Source: Actinoplanes sp. NBRC 103695 (GTDB lineage Bacteria; Actinomycetota; Actinomycetes; Mycobacteriales; Micromonosporaceae). From it: 64,000 nt of DNA. The DNA lies in NCBI RefSeq assembly GCF_030269485.1, contig NZ_BSTL01000002.1, positions 359,671-423,670 on the forward strand, given 5' to 3'. Of the stretch, positions 16,826 through 25,399 are shown piece by piece. The stretch's first letter is position 1. The number at the start of each line of letters is the position of its first letter. The notes under the pieces were generated by a model. It did not search any database. It saw nothing but the letters and a program-made list of their open reading frames with translations, and was not told the DNA's origin. The position numbers were made by a program, and so were the translations under genes.

Positions 16826-17540
16826 GGTTGTCAACCCGAACACCACGGCGTCGATGACGGCGCTGATCGAGCGGAGTGCCCGGGCCGTCGCAGGCCCGGG
16901 CACCACCATCGCGGCGGTCACCTCGGCCATGGGACCGGCCTCGATCGAGAGCCACTACGACGAGGCGCTCGCGGTTCCGGGGATTCTCACGGCCCTCAGA
17001 TCAAAAGCCGATGGGTACGTGCTGGCGTGCTTCGGCGACCCCGGCCTCGACGCGGCCCGCGAGGTCGCGAGCGGTCCCGTGGTCGGCATAGCTGAGGCGG
17101 CGATGCACGCGGCGACGATGGTGGGCCGCGGCTTCAGCGTGGTCACCACGCTCGACCGGTCGAAGGGCCGCACGTGGGACCTGGCCGCCCGCTACGTGGC
17201 ACCCGGCGCCTGCAAGGGCGTCTACGCCTGCGACATTCCGGTGCTGGAGCTGGAGTCCGACCCGGCGGTGCTCAAGCGCGTGGTGGACCTGGGCCGCGTC
17301 GCGCTGGAACGCGACGGGTCCGACGTGATCGTGCTGGGCTGCGCCGGCATGGCCGACCTGTGCGCGGCCGTCTCGTCCGAGCTCGGCGTCCCGGTCATCG
17401 ACGGGGTGGCGGCGGCGGTCGCGATGACCGAGGCGTTGGTCCGGCTGGGTGCTTCCACGTCCGCCCGAGGGGAGTACGCCCCACCGCCCCCGAAGGCGTA
17501 CACCGGTCTGCTCGAGGGCTTCAGTCGCGGCGAGCCGTGA
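16815..17540 (+). CDS. Asp/Glu/hydantoin racemase
   Basis: 241 aa from a GTG inside the end of the permease gene. The Asp/Glu/hydantoin racemase fold is shown by 'LLRVVNPNTTASMT' at the N-terminus and two catalytic cysteines in 'VLACFGDPGLDAARE' (about residue 73) and 'VIVLGCAGMADL' (about residue 176). Such enzymes racemise hydantoins or allantoin so that stereospecific hydrolases can act. No hydantoinase or carbamoylase lies nearby, so the rest of the pathway must be elsewhere or the role is different. The 3' end overlaps the convergent methyltransferase gene by 20 bp. Confidence 0.9.
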   Translation: MLLRVVNPNTTASMTALIERSARAVAGPGTTIAAVTSAMGPASIESHYDEALAVPGILTALRSKADGYVLACFGDPGLDAAREVASGPVVGIAEAAMHAATMVGRGFSVVTTLDRSKGRTWDLAARYVAPGACKGVYACDIPVLELESDPAVLKRVVDLGRVALERDGSDVIVLGCAGMADLCAAVSSELGVPVIDGVAAAVAMTEALVRLGASTSARGEYAPPPPKAYTGLLEGFSRGEP

Positions 17541-18246
17541 TCACCCAGGCGCGCGAGCCGAACCAGACGCCGTCATCGCGCAGGTGCGCGGCGAGCATCT
17601 CGGTGAGCCGTTCTTCCACGATCTCGCCGACGCCCCGGAAGCGGCGGACCCAGCCGAGCGCCGCGGCCACGTCCGGGCCGTAGTAGACCGGTTCGCGCAC
17701 GTCGGTGACGTCGACGTCCGTGAACCCCGCGCCGCCCAGCATCTGTTTCACAGCGACCGGATCGGCGAGCGAGAACGCGTCCGGGCCGCCGGTCGCCGGC
17801 GCGTCGCCGAGGGCACGGCGGATGGCCACGGCCCACTCGTTGTCGTCCCGCGCCTGCCAGACCATCATCACCAGGCGCCCACCCGGCCGCAGCGCCCGCC
17901 CGACGTTGGCGAACGCGGCACCCGGGTCGTCGAAGAACATCGTGCCGAACCTGCTGATCGCCAGGTCGAAGCTGCCCGGTGCGAACGGGCGGACCTGCGC
18001 GTCGGCCTGCTCGAAGGCGACGTTGCCCAGATCCCCGGACAACTCGCGGGCGCTTTGGACGGCGGCGGCGGAGATGTCGACCCCGAGCGCGCTGCCGTCC
18101 CGGGCCGCCCGCGCGGCCTGCCGGGTCGTGTGCCCCGTCCCGCACCCGATGTCGAGAACCCGGTCACGGACGTCAACGCCGCAGGCCCGCCGCAGGACCT
18201 CGTCGTGCCGCCGCAGTTCGTCGTCGTAGCCGCATTCTCCGCCCAT
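17521..18246 (-). CDS. Class I SAM-dependent methyltransferase
   Basis: 241 aa. Motif I 'VLDIGCGTGHTTRQAA' binds S-adenosylmethionine; the acidic loop 'LGVDISAAAVQSA', 'FEQADAQVRPFAPGSFDLAISRFGTMFF' and 'LRPGGRLVMMVWQ' complete the Rossmann fold. This is a UbiE/type 11-like methyltransferase; the acceptor is unknown. The ATG at 18246 is chosen; an in-frame ATG at 18333 would add a 29-residue extension that is not conserved in type. It is transcribed toward the racemase gene and overlaps its 3' end by 20 bp. Confidence 0.88.
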   Translation of the reverse strand: MGGECGYDDELRRHDEVLRRACGVDVRDRVLDIGCGTGHTTRQAARAARDGSALGVDISAAAVQSARELSGDLGNVAFEQADAQVRPFAPGSFDLAISRFGTMFFDDPGAAFANVGRALRPGGRLVMMVWQARDDNEWAVAIRRALGDAPATGGPDAFSLADPVAVKQMLGGAGFTDVDVTDVREPVYYGPDVAAALGWVRRFRGVGEIVEERLTEMLAAHLRDDGVWFGSRAWVITARRD

Positions 18247-18526
18247 CGTATGCAGGCTAACCGCCAGCGATCGATCTGGCCGGGTCACCGTTCGGATGGT
18301 CGTGAAAGCAACGGCCGATCGACGGCTGATCATGGAAGGGCGATCGACGGTATCCAGTTCGGACTTGAGGTTCTCTGCCCGGTCAGGCCGAAGGCCGATC
18401 TGGACGCCCGGACCGGGCAGTTCGTTCTCCGCGGTTCGTGCGGCCGGGGCCGTCCTCGATCCGACACCCCGCGACGTCCGCTTTCCGCAATGCTGTTCTC
18501 AGTCACCACAACATCGGGAGGTCTCG

Positions 18527-19888
18527 ATGCCGCCGGACGGTGGATCAGAAGATCCTGACATGCCCGACTGCACGCAGCACGAGTACGACTCTGATACGGG
18601 CCCGGATGAACGGGATTGGACTCCGATCCCTGAGGAGTCCGGCCAGGAAGACGATGATTCGTCGGACGCAATGATCGTGACGGTTCTCGCGCTGCGGGAA
18701 ATGACAGCCGATGAGCCGGGTCTCCGCGACGCCCACAGCGCCGCCGTCAGGCTTGGTGAACACGTCTTTGCCCGTCGTCTCGGGACTGGACAGGAAGCGG
18801 CGGATTTTCTCCCGGTGCTCTCCGCTGCACGGAAGGTCGCCGCCGAATTGGACAAAGCGGTTCTTGCGAGCGACGACCGCGAGCGCTTCGACCTCGAAAT
18901 CACGCGGCTGGCCTGGCAGCTCGGTGAAAAGCTCGGTGATGCAATAGAGTTTGATCGGCGGACGGTCCCGATCTGGCTGGACGTGGCATCACCCGCCCAC
19001 GGTCGGATCAATGTCATGGGTGAGAGATCTCGCTTCGCCCCGAATCACGTCGTGACCGAGACCGCTACCACTGTTGTCACCGCCAACGATTGCACGCTCG
19101 AGGCGGTCGACCACTACCACCTGCGGCGAGTGTCGCTGGACTGTGAAAGCCTCTATTCGAACGGCCCCGCAGTGAAGGCATTCGTCGCGCTGCTGCTCGA
19201 TCCGTCCGCGCGGAACCGCGCCGAACTTCGCGAACGACTGTCCGAGATCGTCCATACCGCCGCCGAGGTCGGCGGCCAGACTCATCATCAGAAGCTCTCG
19301 CCGCAGGCAGACACGTTGGCCAACCAGCCTGACGTCGTTTTTCTCGGCGATCGGTCAACGATTTGCAGCACAACCCGATATCACGTGCGAGAGACGATCT
19401 TCCCTCTCGCTGATCTTCTCTATCATCAGCCCGCTCTGATCGACGACCTGGTGAACGAGTACCTCTACGGCACTCCGGCAAGGCATATCCGCTCCGCCCT
19501 AGCTGATGTGGAGGATGCGGACCTGCTGCACCACTCACACGAATTGGACGACGGTCAAGTCTCGGTGACGCGTTCCGCGTTCGGAGTCCGGGTCGGACTT
19601 GCCTCGGCTGTGATGATCGGCTACGGCAATCGGCTCGTCGCGAGAAGCGCTGTCGATGTGGGCACGACGGAGGATGGCAACCTGTCCCGGTTCGACGAAA
19701 TCATCAGGATGCAGATCGATGCGGCCCTTGTGGCGCATCGACCACGACCGCACGGCAGGTTTCCCTTGGCGCCGCCCGAGCCGCCACCTTCGCCAGTGCC
19801 ATCAGATCACCCGTATGTGCCGGAGTCGCCGTCCGTCTCGCCGCCGAACCCCGGGCATCGCCATCCCGGCATAGGAGGTTTCCACTGA
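18527..19888 (+). CDS. Unrecognised cytosolic protein, first gene of a two-gene module
   Basis: 453 aa; I do not recognise the family. An acidic, Asp/Glu-rich N-terminus (residues 1-50) precedes a helical stretch (about 55-140) and a mixed region with 'HGRINVMGERSRFAPNHVV' and 'DHYHLRRVSLDCES'; the last 45 residues are Pro-rich. No signal peptide or membrane segment is seen. A good GGGAGG site lies 6 nt before the ATG. The stop TGA overlaps the next ATG (TGATG). Base composition is visibly lower in GC than the flanks, with more A/T in third positions, which suggests acquisition. The product may act with the small membrane protein downstream; function unknown. Confidence 0.7.
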   Translation: MPPDGGSEDPDMPDCTQHEYDSDTGPDERDWTPIPEESGQEDDDSSDAMIVTVLALREMTADEPGLRDAHSAAVRLGEHVFARRLGTGQEAADFLPVLSAARKVAAELDKAVLASDDRERFDLEITRLAWQLGEKLGDAIEFDRRTVPIWLDVASPAHGRINVMGERSRFAPNHVVTETATTVVTANDCTLEAVDHYHLRRVSLDCESLYSNGPAVKAFVALLLDPSARNRAELRERLSEIVHTAAEVGGQTHHQKLSPQADTLANQPDVVFLGDRSTICSTTRYHVRETIFPLADLLYHQPALIDDLVNEYLYGTPARHIRSALADVEDADLLHHSHELDDGQVSVTRSAFGVRVGLASAVMIGYGNRLVARSAVDVGTTEDGNLSRFDEIIRMQIDAALVAHRPRPHGRFPLAPPEPPPSPVPSDHPYVPESPSVSPPNPGHRHPGIGGFH

Positions 19889-20199
19889 TGAAGCTCATCG
19901 CCCCAGCGGCCTTGATCGCCGTTCTCCTCGGCACCGGGGTGTTCTTCGCCGCCCAAGGCCTTGATCGTGCCGATCGGCTCGCCAGTGTGGCCAGCCTGTT
20001 GCTGGCGCTCGCCGTCGCTGGTGTCACCCTGATCGCCCATTTGCGGCGCCGCCAGCAGCCCGCGCGTGAGGACGCGACACCGCCGCCAGCCCCGGTGGGT
20101 TCCGGCAATACGAACATCATCAACGATGCAATCACGGTTGTCACCGCACCGTTCACGGGCACTATCAACGTGAACGCGAAGAAGAAAAAGAAGCCCTGA
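19888..20199 (+). CDS. Small two-helix membrane protein, second gene of the module
   Basis: 103 aa. Two hydrophobic helices (about residues 3-22 and 34-52) are followed by RRRQQ, so the C-terminal half should face the cytoplasm. A short Pro-rich linker and an Asn/Thr/Ile-rich, beta-prone segment (NTNIINDAITVV, GTINVN) follow, and the protein ends in KKKKKP. The family is not recognised. AGGAGG lies about 9 nt before the ATG, and the start overlaps the upstream stop. Pairing with the cytosolic partner and the membrane anchor hint at a signalling or defence module, but nothing shows this directly. Confidence 0.65.
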   Translation: MKLIAPAALIAVLLGTGVFFAAQGLDRADRLASVASLLLALAVAGVTLIAHLRRRQQPAREDATPPPAPVGSGNTNIINDAITVVTAPFTGTINVNAKKKKKP

Positions 20200-20214
20200 C
20201 TCGTCTCGCCCTGG

Positions 20215-20874
20215 CTACCAGTCGTGGACTCTTGACGCCGCAGGTCGTCGACCCGGCGGCAGTCTCCGCCCATCGGTTGCACGGCGGCGGGGACCGGTGT
20301 CGACGTGCCGAGCCAGCAGGAACACCCACAGCCAGCCGACCGAAATACACAGGCGTTGCAGCAGGCCCGGGGCCGCCGCCCACGGGGCCGAGCCGGTGAA
20401 TCCGAGGATCGCCACGACGAACAGAGCGGCGAAGACCAAACCGCTGACTGCCGAGTAGACGGCGAAGCGACCGGCGAACACCACCGCGGCCACCAGCATT
20501 GCCAAGGTCAGCGCGGCAAAGCCCGGCAGCGAGAACGCCTCGTTGTGCAGCCTGCCGTGCCAGGTGATCGGGGCGCCCACGTCGTCGCTGAGGAAGATGC
20601 CCGCACCCGCCAATCCCACGCCGCCGGCTGCCACCAGGGCGGGCAGGGCCACCGAGCCCAGGCCGCGGCGCAGGCCGGCCGCGAAGAGGACCAGCAACAG
20701 CCCGGACGTCAGGAAGCTCGCGACCTGTGCCCAGCCGTGCGGACCCAGCGCCAAGGAACTGATCGGATGGCGCACGGCCGAGTACCCGTCGCCGTGGACC
20801 ACGCCCAGCACGAGGTAGGTCGCGGTGAAGAGCGGTCCGGCGATCAGGCCGAGACCCAGCAGGCGGCCGGTCAC
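20215..20874 (-). CDS. DUF998 integral membrane protein
   Basis: 219 aa with six predicted membrane helices. The N-terminal half has the DUF998 features 'GPLFTATYLVLGVVHGDGYSAVRHPISSLALG' and 'GWAQVASFLTSGLLLVLFAAGL'. The biochemical role of the family is unknown. The start is a GTG at 20874, 4 bp after the phytase stop, so the two genes form a minus-strand operon. The C-terminus (about residues 190-219) is Arg/Pro-rich. It converges with the small membrane protein gene with 15 bp between stops and no obvious terminator hairpin. Confidence 0.88.
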   Translation of the reverse strand: MTGRLLGLGLIAGPLFTATYLVLGVVHGDGYSAVRHPISSLALGPHGWAQVASFLTSGLLLVLFAAGLRRGLGSVALPALVAAGGVGLAGAGIFLSDDVGAPITWHGRLHNEAFSLPGFAALTLAMLVAAVVFAGRFAVYSAVSGLVFAALFVVAILGFTGSAPWAAAPGLLQRLCISVGWLWVFLLARHVDTGPRRRATDGRRLPPGRRPAASRVHDW

Positions 20875-20878
20875 CTGG

Positions 20879-22123
20879 TCAACGGTAGTTGAGCCGCCGC
20901 CAGTCGACGTACTTGAAGTTGGTGCTGACCCGTCCCTCGTCCGGCGTGTTCTCGCCGTCGTGCAGGACCAGCAGGCCGCGCGGGTAACCGGGCAACGGCA
21001 CCGAGGTGGCCGCGGCGCCGTCGGAGTGCTGAACGCCGTCCGTCCGCGGCCCGTCCACCACCGCGAAACGGCTCAACGGCCGGTTGGTGCGCCGGTCGTA
21101 CACGTAGAACGTGCTGTCCCCCTGGCTGCTCACCAGCAGATAGCCTTCTCCTCGCGCGGTCGGGTAGATCGCCGCGCCCTCCACATCGGCGCGGATCCGG
21201 CCGCCCTCACCCGGGTCGTTCGCGGTGTCCGGCACGCACTCCTCGGTCTCCGGGTCGTAGGTGCCGGGCACGCCGAACTCCGCAGTCCGCTCCACGATGG
21301 ACTTCCGCCCGAACCGCCCGTCCCGGCCGAGCCCGATCCGCCACAGCCCGACATCCTCCTGGCCGGCGTAGAGCACGCCGTTCTCCGCGTCCACGATCAT
21401 GCCCTCGACCTGCGGATCCTCGCCGGGCTCGGCGCACGGCGCCCAGCTGCCGCCGTCCCGCAGCGTGAACGTCCCCGGCAGGTCCAGCGTGTCCACCTCC
21501 CGGTAGGTCACCCGGCCGTGCCTCTCCACCAGCCTCCACGTTCCGAGCCGCGTGGCGTGCCGCCGGCTGACCACGGCGAGGTCGCCGCGCATGGCCAGCC
21601 CGTAGCCGGTGGCCTGCTCGTTGACCTCGTCCTGGTCGTCGGAGAAGAGCAGCGGCGCATCCGCCACGGTGACGTCGGTCAGCAACGCCGTGGCGGGGTC
21701 GATGCGATAAACCCGGAGTTGGTCACGGCCGCGGTCGGTCACCACGGCGAGATCGGTACGCCGCCCCGCCAGCCGGAACCCGCTGACGACGTCGACGTTG
21801 TTGAACCGCCCCGCCTCATCCTCCGGTCCCGGCGCGGCGGGCGCGGCGATCGCCTGCACCTCGCGTCCCCCGAGGTCGTACACCCGAAGCCCGCCGTTCT
21901 TGGCCGTGCCGATGATCCGGGTGCGCGTCCGGTCCCACGGATGCACCCAGATGGCCGGATCGTCCGCGTCGGCGTCCCCACCGTCCGCATCGTCGAAGAG
22001 CGCCGGCGTCTCCACCCTCGCGACGGCGTCCCGCTGCCGCCCACCGGAGGCGAACGCCGAGCCGGGCACCACCCCGCCACCGACCACAGCGAGCAGAACG
22101 ACAAGACCCGATCGCCAACGCAT
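20879..22123 (-). CDS. Secreted beta-propeller phytase (3-phytase)
   Basis: 414 aa. A signal peptide covers residues 1-25 (cleavage near GSAFA). The mature part is a six-bladed propeller phytase: 'DDPAIWVHPWDRTRTRIIGTAKNGGLRVYDL' and 'RFNNVDVVSGF' at the N-terminal side, 'PQVEGMIVDAENGVLYAGQEDVGLW' in the middle, and 'DVEGAAIY' with 'YLLVSSQGDSTFYVYDR' near the end are family signatures, rich in the acidic residues that hold calcium. It should release phosphate from phytate outside the cell. The ATG at 22123 fits the signal peptide better than an upstream GTG/ATG at 22156. It forms an operon with the DUF998 gene. Confidence 0.92.
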   Translation of the reverse strand: MRWRSGLVVLLAVVGGGVVPGSAFASGGRQRDAVARVETPALFDDADGGDADADDPAIWVHPWDRTRTRIIGTAKNGGLRVYDLGGREVQAIAAPAAPGPEDEAGRFNNVDVVSGFRLAGRRTDLAVVTDRGRDQLRVYRIDPATALLTDVTVADAPLLFSDDQDEVNEQATGYGLAMRGDLAVVSRRHATRLGTWRLVERHGRVTYREVDTLDLPGTFTLRDGGSWAPCAEPGEDPQVEGMIVDAENGVLYAGQEDVGLWRIGLGRDGRFGRKSIVERTAEFGVPGTYDPETEECVPDTANDPGEGGRIRADVEGAAIYPTARGEGYLLVSSQGDSTFYVYDRRTNRPLSRFAVVDGPRTDGVQHSDGAAATSVPLPGYPRGLLVLHDGENTPDEGRVSTNFKYVDWRRLNYR

Positions 22124-22295
22124 GTCCGAACGCTCCCGCACGGATCTGACCACCACATGACCACCACCTGAACGTCGCGCTCAGAGCCGCCGGACCAGCC
22201 CTCCGGCCGGCCAAAGCCCATGATCAACGGTCATCTGGGCGCCGGTCAGTGGTCAATGGGCCGGTTTCGCGTGTCGTCCTGAGGTCCGGAGAAGC

Positions 22296-22600
22296 TCAGG
22301 GGATCGATCCAGGCTCAGCTAGCCAGACCGCGGCCTGGCCGGTCGCCTTGACCACCTCATCAAAGTCGTGGTCGTAGTGAACGAGGACGAGCCCGCTCAG
22401 TTCGGCCGTCGCGGCAACGAGCAGATCGACAACGCGGGCGGATCGATGCGTTCCCCGCATAGTCAACATGTTCTGTACCGCGGTAGCGCGTCCATAGACC
22501 CGATCAGGAATTACCACCCAGCCGAACGCCGCCGCCAACAACTCGATCTTTTGCTCACGATCTGCCTTGGAGCGAGCACTGTAGAGCAGTTCGAGCTCGG
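22296..22600 (-). pseudogene. C-terminal remnant of a VapC-type PIN toxin
   Basis: The frame reads through 'ELLYSARSKADREQKIELLAAAFGW' to 'RVVDLLVAATAELSGLVLVHYDHDFDEV' and a stop at 22296. That is the second half of a PIN-domain RNase (VapC), including the acidic D..D pair. The N-terminal third with the first catalytic Asp is missing; in its place the sequence runs directly into a response-regulator fragment. No antitoxin gene is seen. A TTG or internal start at 22541 would give 81 aa, but a functional toxin is unlikely. Confidence 0.75.
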
Positions 22601-22775
22601 TCCGGCAGCATCACGTCCAGCAGGACCAGGTCCGGCCGGTGCCGCGCGGCGAGCTCCAGCGCCTGCGCCACGGTCAGCGCGGTGTCGACGGTGAAGCCGT
22701 GGACGCCAGGGCGGTCCGCAGCATGTCGACGATGTTCGGCTAGTCGTCGACGACCAGGATGCGTGCCGTGTCCAT
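22600..22775 (-). pseudogene. Truncated response-regulator receiver pseudogene
   Basis: From an ATG at 22775 the frame reads 'MDTARILVVDD', then TAG at 22740-22742 where a Glu codon is expected, then 'PNIVDMLRTAL'. A frameshift follows near 22710, after which another frame reads 'VHGFTVDTALTVAQALELAARHRPDLVLLDVMLPD'. This is the first ~55 residues of a two-component receiver domain, including the phospho-acceptor Asp. It stops abruptly at the junction with the PIN remnant around 22600. Three independent lesions make it a clear pseudogene. Confidence 0.8.
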
Positions 22776-22823
22776 GATCCCGGCATCACATCAAAACCAC
22801 ATGTGAAGCCGAGGAGAATCGCG

Positions 22824-23483
22824 TTACCAGCCGCGTTCGCGCCACTCCGGGAGCGATGCGCGCTCGGCGCCGAGGGTCGAGTCCTTGCCGTGCCCGGGGT
22901 AGAACCAGGTGTCGTCGCCGAACCGGCCGAACAGCTTGGTCTCGACGTCGCCGATCAGGGACGCGAAGTTCTCCTTGTTGCCGCGGGTGTTGCCGACGCC
23001 GCCCGGGAAGAGGCTGTCGCCGGTCCAGAGGTGCGCGGTGCCCGACGGGTCACGGTAGGCGAGCGTGATCGAGCCCGGCGTGTGCCCGACGATGTGGATC
23101 ACCTCGAGCGCGCAGTCGCCGACCGCGATCGTCTCGCCGTCGGCCACCGTGCGGGTGACCACCGGGATCTCCTCGGCGTCGTCGGCGTGTGCCAGCGACT
23201 CGGCGCCGGTCACCCGGACCACCTCGGCCAGCGCGCCGGTGTGGTCCTTGTGCCGGTGGGTCGTGATCACCGCTTTCAGGGCGATCGGGTCGAACAGCTC
23301 GAGCAGCCGGTCCGCCTCGTTCGCGGCGTCGATCAGCACCTGGCTGCCGTCGGCGTTGCAGTGCAGCAGGTAGGCGTTGTTGTCCATCGGTCCGACCGAC
23401 AGCTTGCTGATGGTCAGGCCGGGCAGCTGGCGCACCGCGGCCGGTCCGCCGGGGGTCACGTCGCCGGTGTAATCGCTCATCAT
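22824..23483 (-). CDS. Metallo-beta-lactamase-fold hydrolase (glyoxalase II-like)
   Basis: 219 aa. The metal-binding motif THRHKDHTG fits HxHxDH (about residue 78); later ligands are His in 'IHIVGHTPGS', Asp in 'LWTGDSLFPGG' and His in 'FYPGHGKD'. This pattern matches hydroxyacylglutathione-hydrolase-type enzymes, which in actinobacteria would act on mycothiol thioesters. Start choice is uncertain: ATG 23483 or 23480 after GAGGTGG, or GTG 23489. It follows the DinB-type gene by about 10 bp on the same strand, so both are probably co-transcribed and act on related thiol adducts (inference). Confidence 0.88.
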   Translation of the reverse strand: MMSDYTGDVTPGGPAAVRQLPGLTISKLSVGPMDNNAYLLHCNADGSQVLIDAANEADRLLELFDPIALKAVITTHRHKDHTGALAEVVRVTGAESLAHADDAEEIPVVTRTVADGETIAVGDCALEVIHIVGHTPGSITLAYRDPSGTAHLWTGDSLFPGGVGNTRGNKENFASLIGDVETKLFGRFGDDTWFYPGHGKDSTLGAERASLPEWRERGW

Positions 23484-23493
23484 TTCCACCTCG

Positions 23494-24198
23494 TCATTTC
23501 CAGCGCGGGACGACAGGGAGCTCCCCGTCGGGCGAAACGGTCAGGTCGGCGCCGTCGCCGCGGCCGGAGAGCCAGGCCGCGATCGAGCGGGTGGGCCCGC
23601 CCACGACGGGCGCGTCCGGGTTGTCGCCGATGACCAGCGGATGATCTGTTCCGTACGGCCTGAGCACGAGCTCGAACTCACCGGCGCCGAACCCGCTCAC
23701 GACCTCGCGCAGCAGACGCAGCGCGAAGGCGTCGGACCAGTCCGCCGGACCGTAACCGGCCGCCAGATCGACGTGGTGCACCTCCACCTCCCGCAGCCGG
23801 GCCCACGGAATCGCGGCCGCCGACTGGCCGGTCGGCGGCACGAAGAAGGTCCAGGCCTCGGCCGTCATGGTGGCCGCGGCGTCGGAGAAGCGCTCGTGCG
23901 ACTCGCGCAGGTCGACGATCTGCTCGCGCAACGGACGCTCGGCGCCCGACTCGATGCCCTCGGCGCGGGCCGACGGCGACGCGTACGCGGGCGTCTCCAC
24001 CCCGGTCCGTGCCCAGGTCAGCAGGTTGGTGTACGCGTCGGCGTTGCGCGCCACGTGGGTGAGCACGTGCCCCACTGTCCAGCCGGGCAGGCCGGAGGGC
24101 TGGGACACGGTCAGAGGCTCGAGCCCTTCGGCGGTACGCACGAGGCGGGCCGTGGCGGCCTCGACATCGGTCATCAGGACGAGCGGATCGATGGTCAC
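23494..24198 (-). CDS. Maleylpyruvate isomerase/mycothiol-dependent DinB-fold protein
   Basis: 234 aa. The N-terminal part is the MDMPI/DinB four-helix bundle with 'SGLPGWTVGHVLTHVARNADA' (metal-ligand His) and 'REVEVHHVDLAAGYGPADW' (second and third ligand region). The C-terminal ~80 residues form the SCP2-like domain usual in actinobacterial maleylpyruvate isomerase family proteins. Such proteins use mycothiol as cofactor for isomerisation or S-transfer; the actual substrate is unknown. GTG start at 24198. It heads a two-gene operon with the metallo-hydrolase. Confidence 0.88.
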   Translation of the reverse strand: MTIDPLVLMTDVEAATARLVRTAEGLEPLTVSQPSGLPGWTVGHVLTHVARNADAYTNLLTWARTGVETPAYASPSARAEGIESGAERPLREQIVDLRESHERFSDAAATMTAEAWTFFVPPTGQSAAAIPWARLREVEVHHVDLAAGYGPADWSDAFALRLLREVVSGFGAGEFELVLRPYGTDHPLVIGDNPDAPVVGGPTRSIAAWLSGRGDGADLTVSPDGELPVVPRWK

Positions 24199-24291
24199 CA
24201 GAAGACCCTAGCGGGCCGCGCCCGCCGGAATTCGCTTTCCCCGCCGGTGACCACGAACGTACCGTCAGTCGCAGTGACCTCGAACAAGAGC

Positions 24292-24362
24292 CGCGTAAGG
24301 GGGTGGGAAGCGTGCTGCTCGTCGTTGGTGCGTCCCTACTGTTTTCTACCCCTCACGCGTAA
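24292..24362. repeat. Inverted/direct repeat in rsgA leader region
   Basis: CGCGTAAGGGG (24292-24302) and CCCCTCACGCG (24349-24359) can form an 11-bp stem with one mismatch; the motif ACGCGTAAGG also occurs as a direct repeat. It lies in the 172-bp divergent spacer just before rsgA and could be an operator or leader hairpin. Confidence 0.45.
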
Positions 24363-24370
24363 GGGCTCTG

Positions 24371-25387
24371 ATGAAACATGACCTGTCCCAGCTCGGCTGG
24401 GACCAAACCTTCGCATCCTTTTACCGTCCGGCGACCGATTCCGTACCCGCCCGGGTGCTCCGCGCCGATCGTGGCGTCTGCACCGTCCTCGCCGAGAGCG
24501 GGGTGATCCGCGCCTCGCTGGCCGGTGGGCTGCTGATGGCGGCCGCCGGCGACCCGGCCCGGCTGCCGTGCGCCGGCGACTGGGTGGTGCTGCGGCGCTG
24601 GCCGGACCGGCGTACCACTGTGGAAAGTGTGCTGCCACGGCGCACCACGCTGATCCGGCGGACCGCCGACAAGGACGCCAGTGGCCAGGTGCTGGCCGCC
24701 AACATGACCACGGTCGCCGTGGTGGAACCGATCGACCCCGCCCCGGACGCCGCCCGGATCGAACGGCTGCTGGCGCTGGCCTGGGAGTCCGGCGCCGACC
24801 CGGTGCTGGTGCTGTCGAAGGCGGACACGTCACGAGACCCCGGTGCCATCGCCCGTCAGATGGGTGAGCTCGCTCCGGGCGTACCCGTGCATGCCGTCAG
24901 CGTGACCGGAAGAAAAGGTCTGGCGGAGCTCGGAGCTCTCGCCGCGCCGGGAAAGACCCTGGCCCTGCTGGGCCGATCCGGCGCCGGCAAGTCGACGCTG
25001 GTGAACGCGCTGGCCGGTGCGGACGTGATGCCGGTGCAGGCGATCCGGCGGGCGGACGGCAAGGGCCGGCACACCACCGCCTACCGCAACCTGGTCCCGG
25101 TGCCGGGCGGCGGCGCGATCCTCGACACACCGGGCATCCGGGGCGTCGGCCTGCTGGACACCGCGTCGGGGCTGGATCAGGCGTTCGCCGACATCGCCGG
25201 GCTGGCCGTCTTCTGCCGATTCGGCGACTGCGGGCACGAGGCCGAACCGGGCTGCGCGGTCCGCGACGCGATCGCCGCCGGCACCCTCACGACGCGCCGC
25301 CTGGACAGCTGGCGCAAACTGCATCGCGAGGTCGCGGTGGAGAGCGCCCGCATGGCCGCCTCGGGCCGCCGCAAGCGAAGGCTCTGA
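24371..25387 (+). CDS. rsgA: Small-subunit-dependent GTPase RsgA
   Basis: 338 aa. RsgA is a circularly permuted GTPase that tests maturation of the 30S subunit. The permuted order is visible: G4 'VLVLSKAD' (about residue 140), G5 'HAVSVTG', then G1 'LLGRSGAGKST' (about 198-208), G3 'LDTPGIRG' (about 250). An N-terminal OB-fold covers about residues 20-100. The C-terminal zinc site is 'CRFGDCGHEAEPGCAV'. The actinobacterial type starts with the extra 'LSQLGWDQTFASFY' helix seen here. ATG at 24371 with the preceding GGGCTCTG is a weak ribosome site. It lies 12 bp before a large membrane protein gene. Confidence 0.95.
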   Translation: MKHDLSQLGWDQTFASFYRPATDSVPARVLRADRGVCTVLAESGVIRASLAGGLLMAAAGDPARLPCAGDWVVLRRWPDRRTTVESVLPRRTTLIRRTADKDASGQVLAANMTTVAVVEPIDPAPDAARIERLLALAWESGADPVLVLSKADTSRDPGAIARQMGELAPGVPVHAVSVTGRKGLAELGALAAPGKTLALLGRSGAGKSTLVNALAGADVMPVQAIRRADGKGRHTTAYRNLVPVPGGGAILDTPGIRGVGLLDTASGLDQAFADIAGLAVFCRFGDCGHEAEPGCAVRDAIAAGTLTTRRLDSWRKLHREVAVESARMAASGRRKRRL

Positions 25388-25399
25388 CACAATGCTCCG

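Noticed and set aside
19990-20199. Amyloid-type signalling motif at the end of the small membrane protein
   Set aside because: The Asn/Thr/Ile-rich segment is suggestive, but I cannot match it to a defined motif, and no partner with a second copy is evident.
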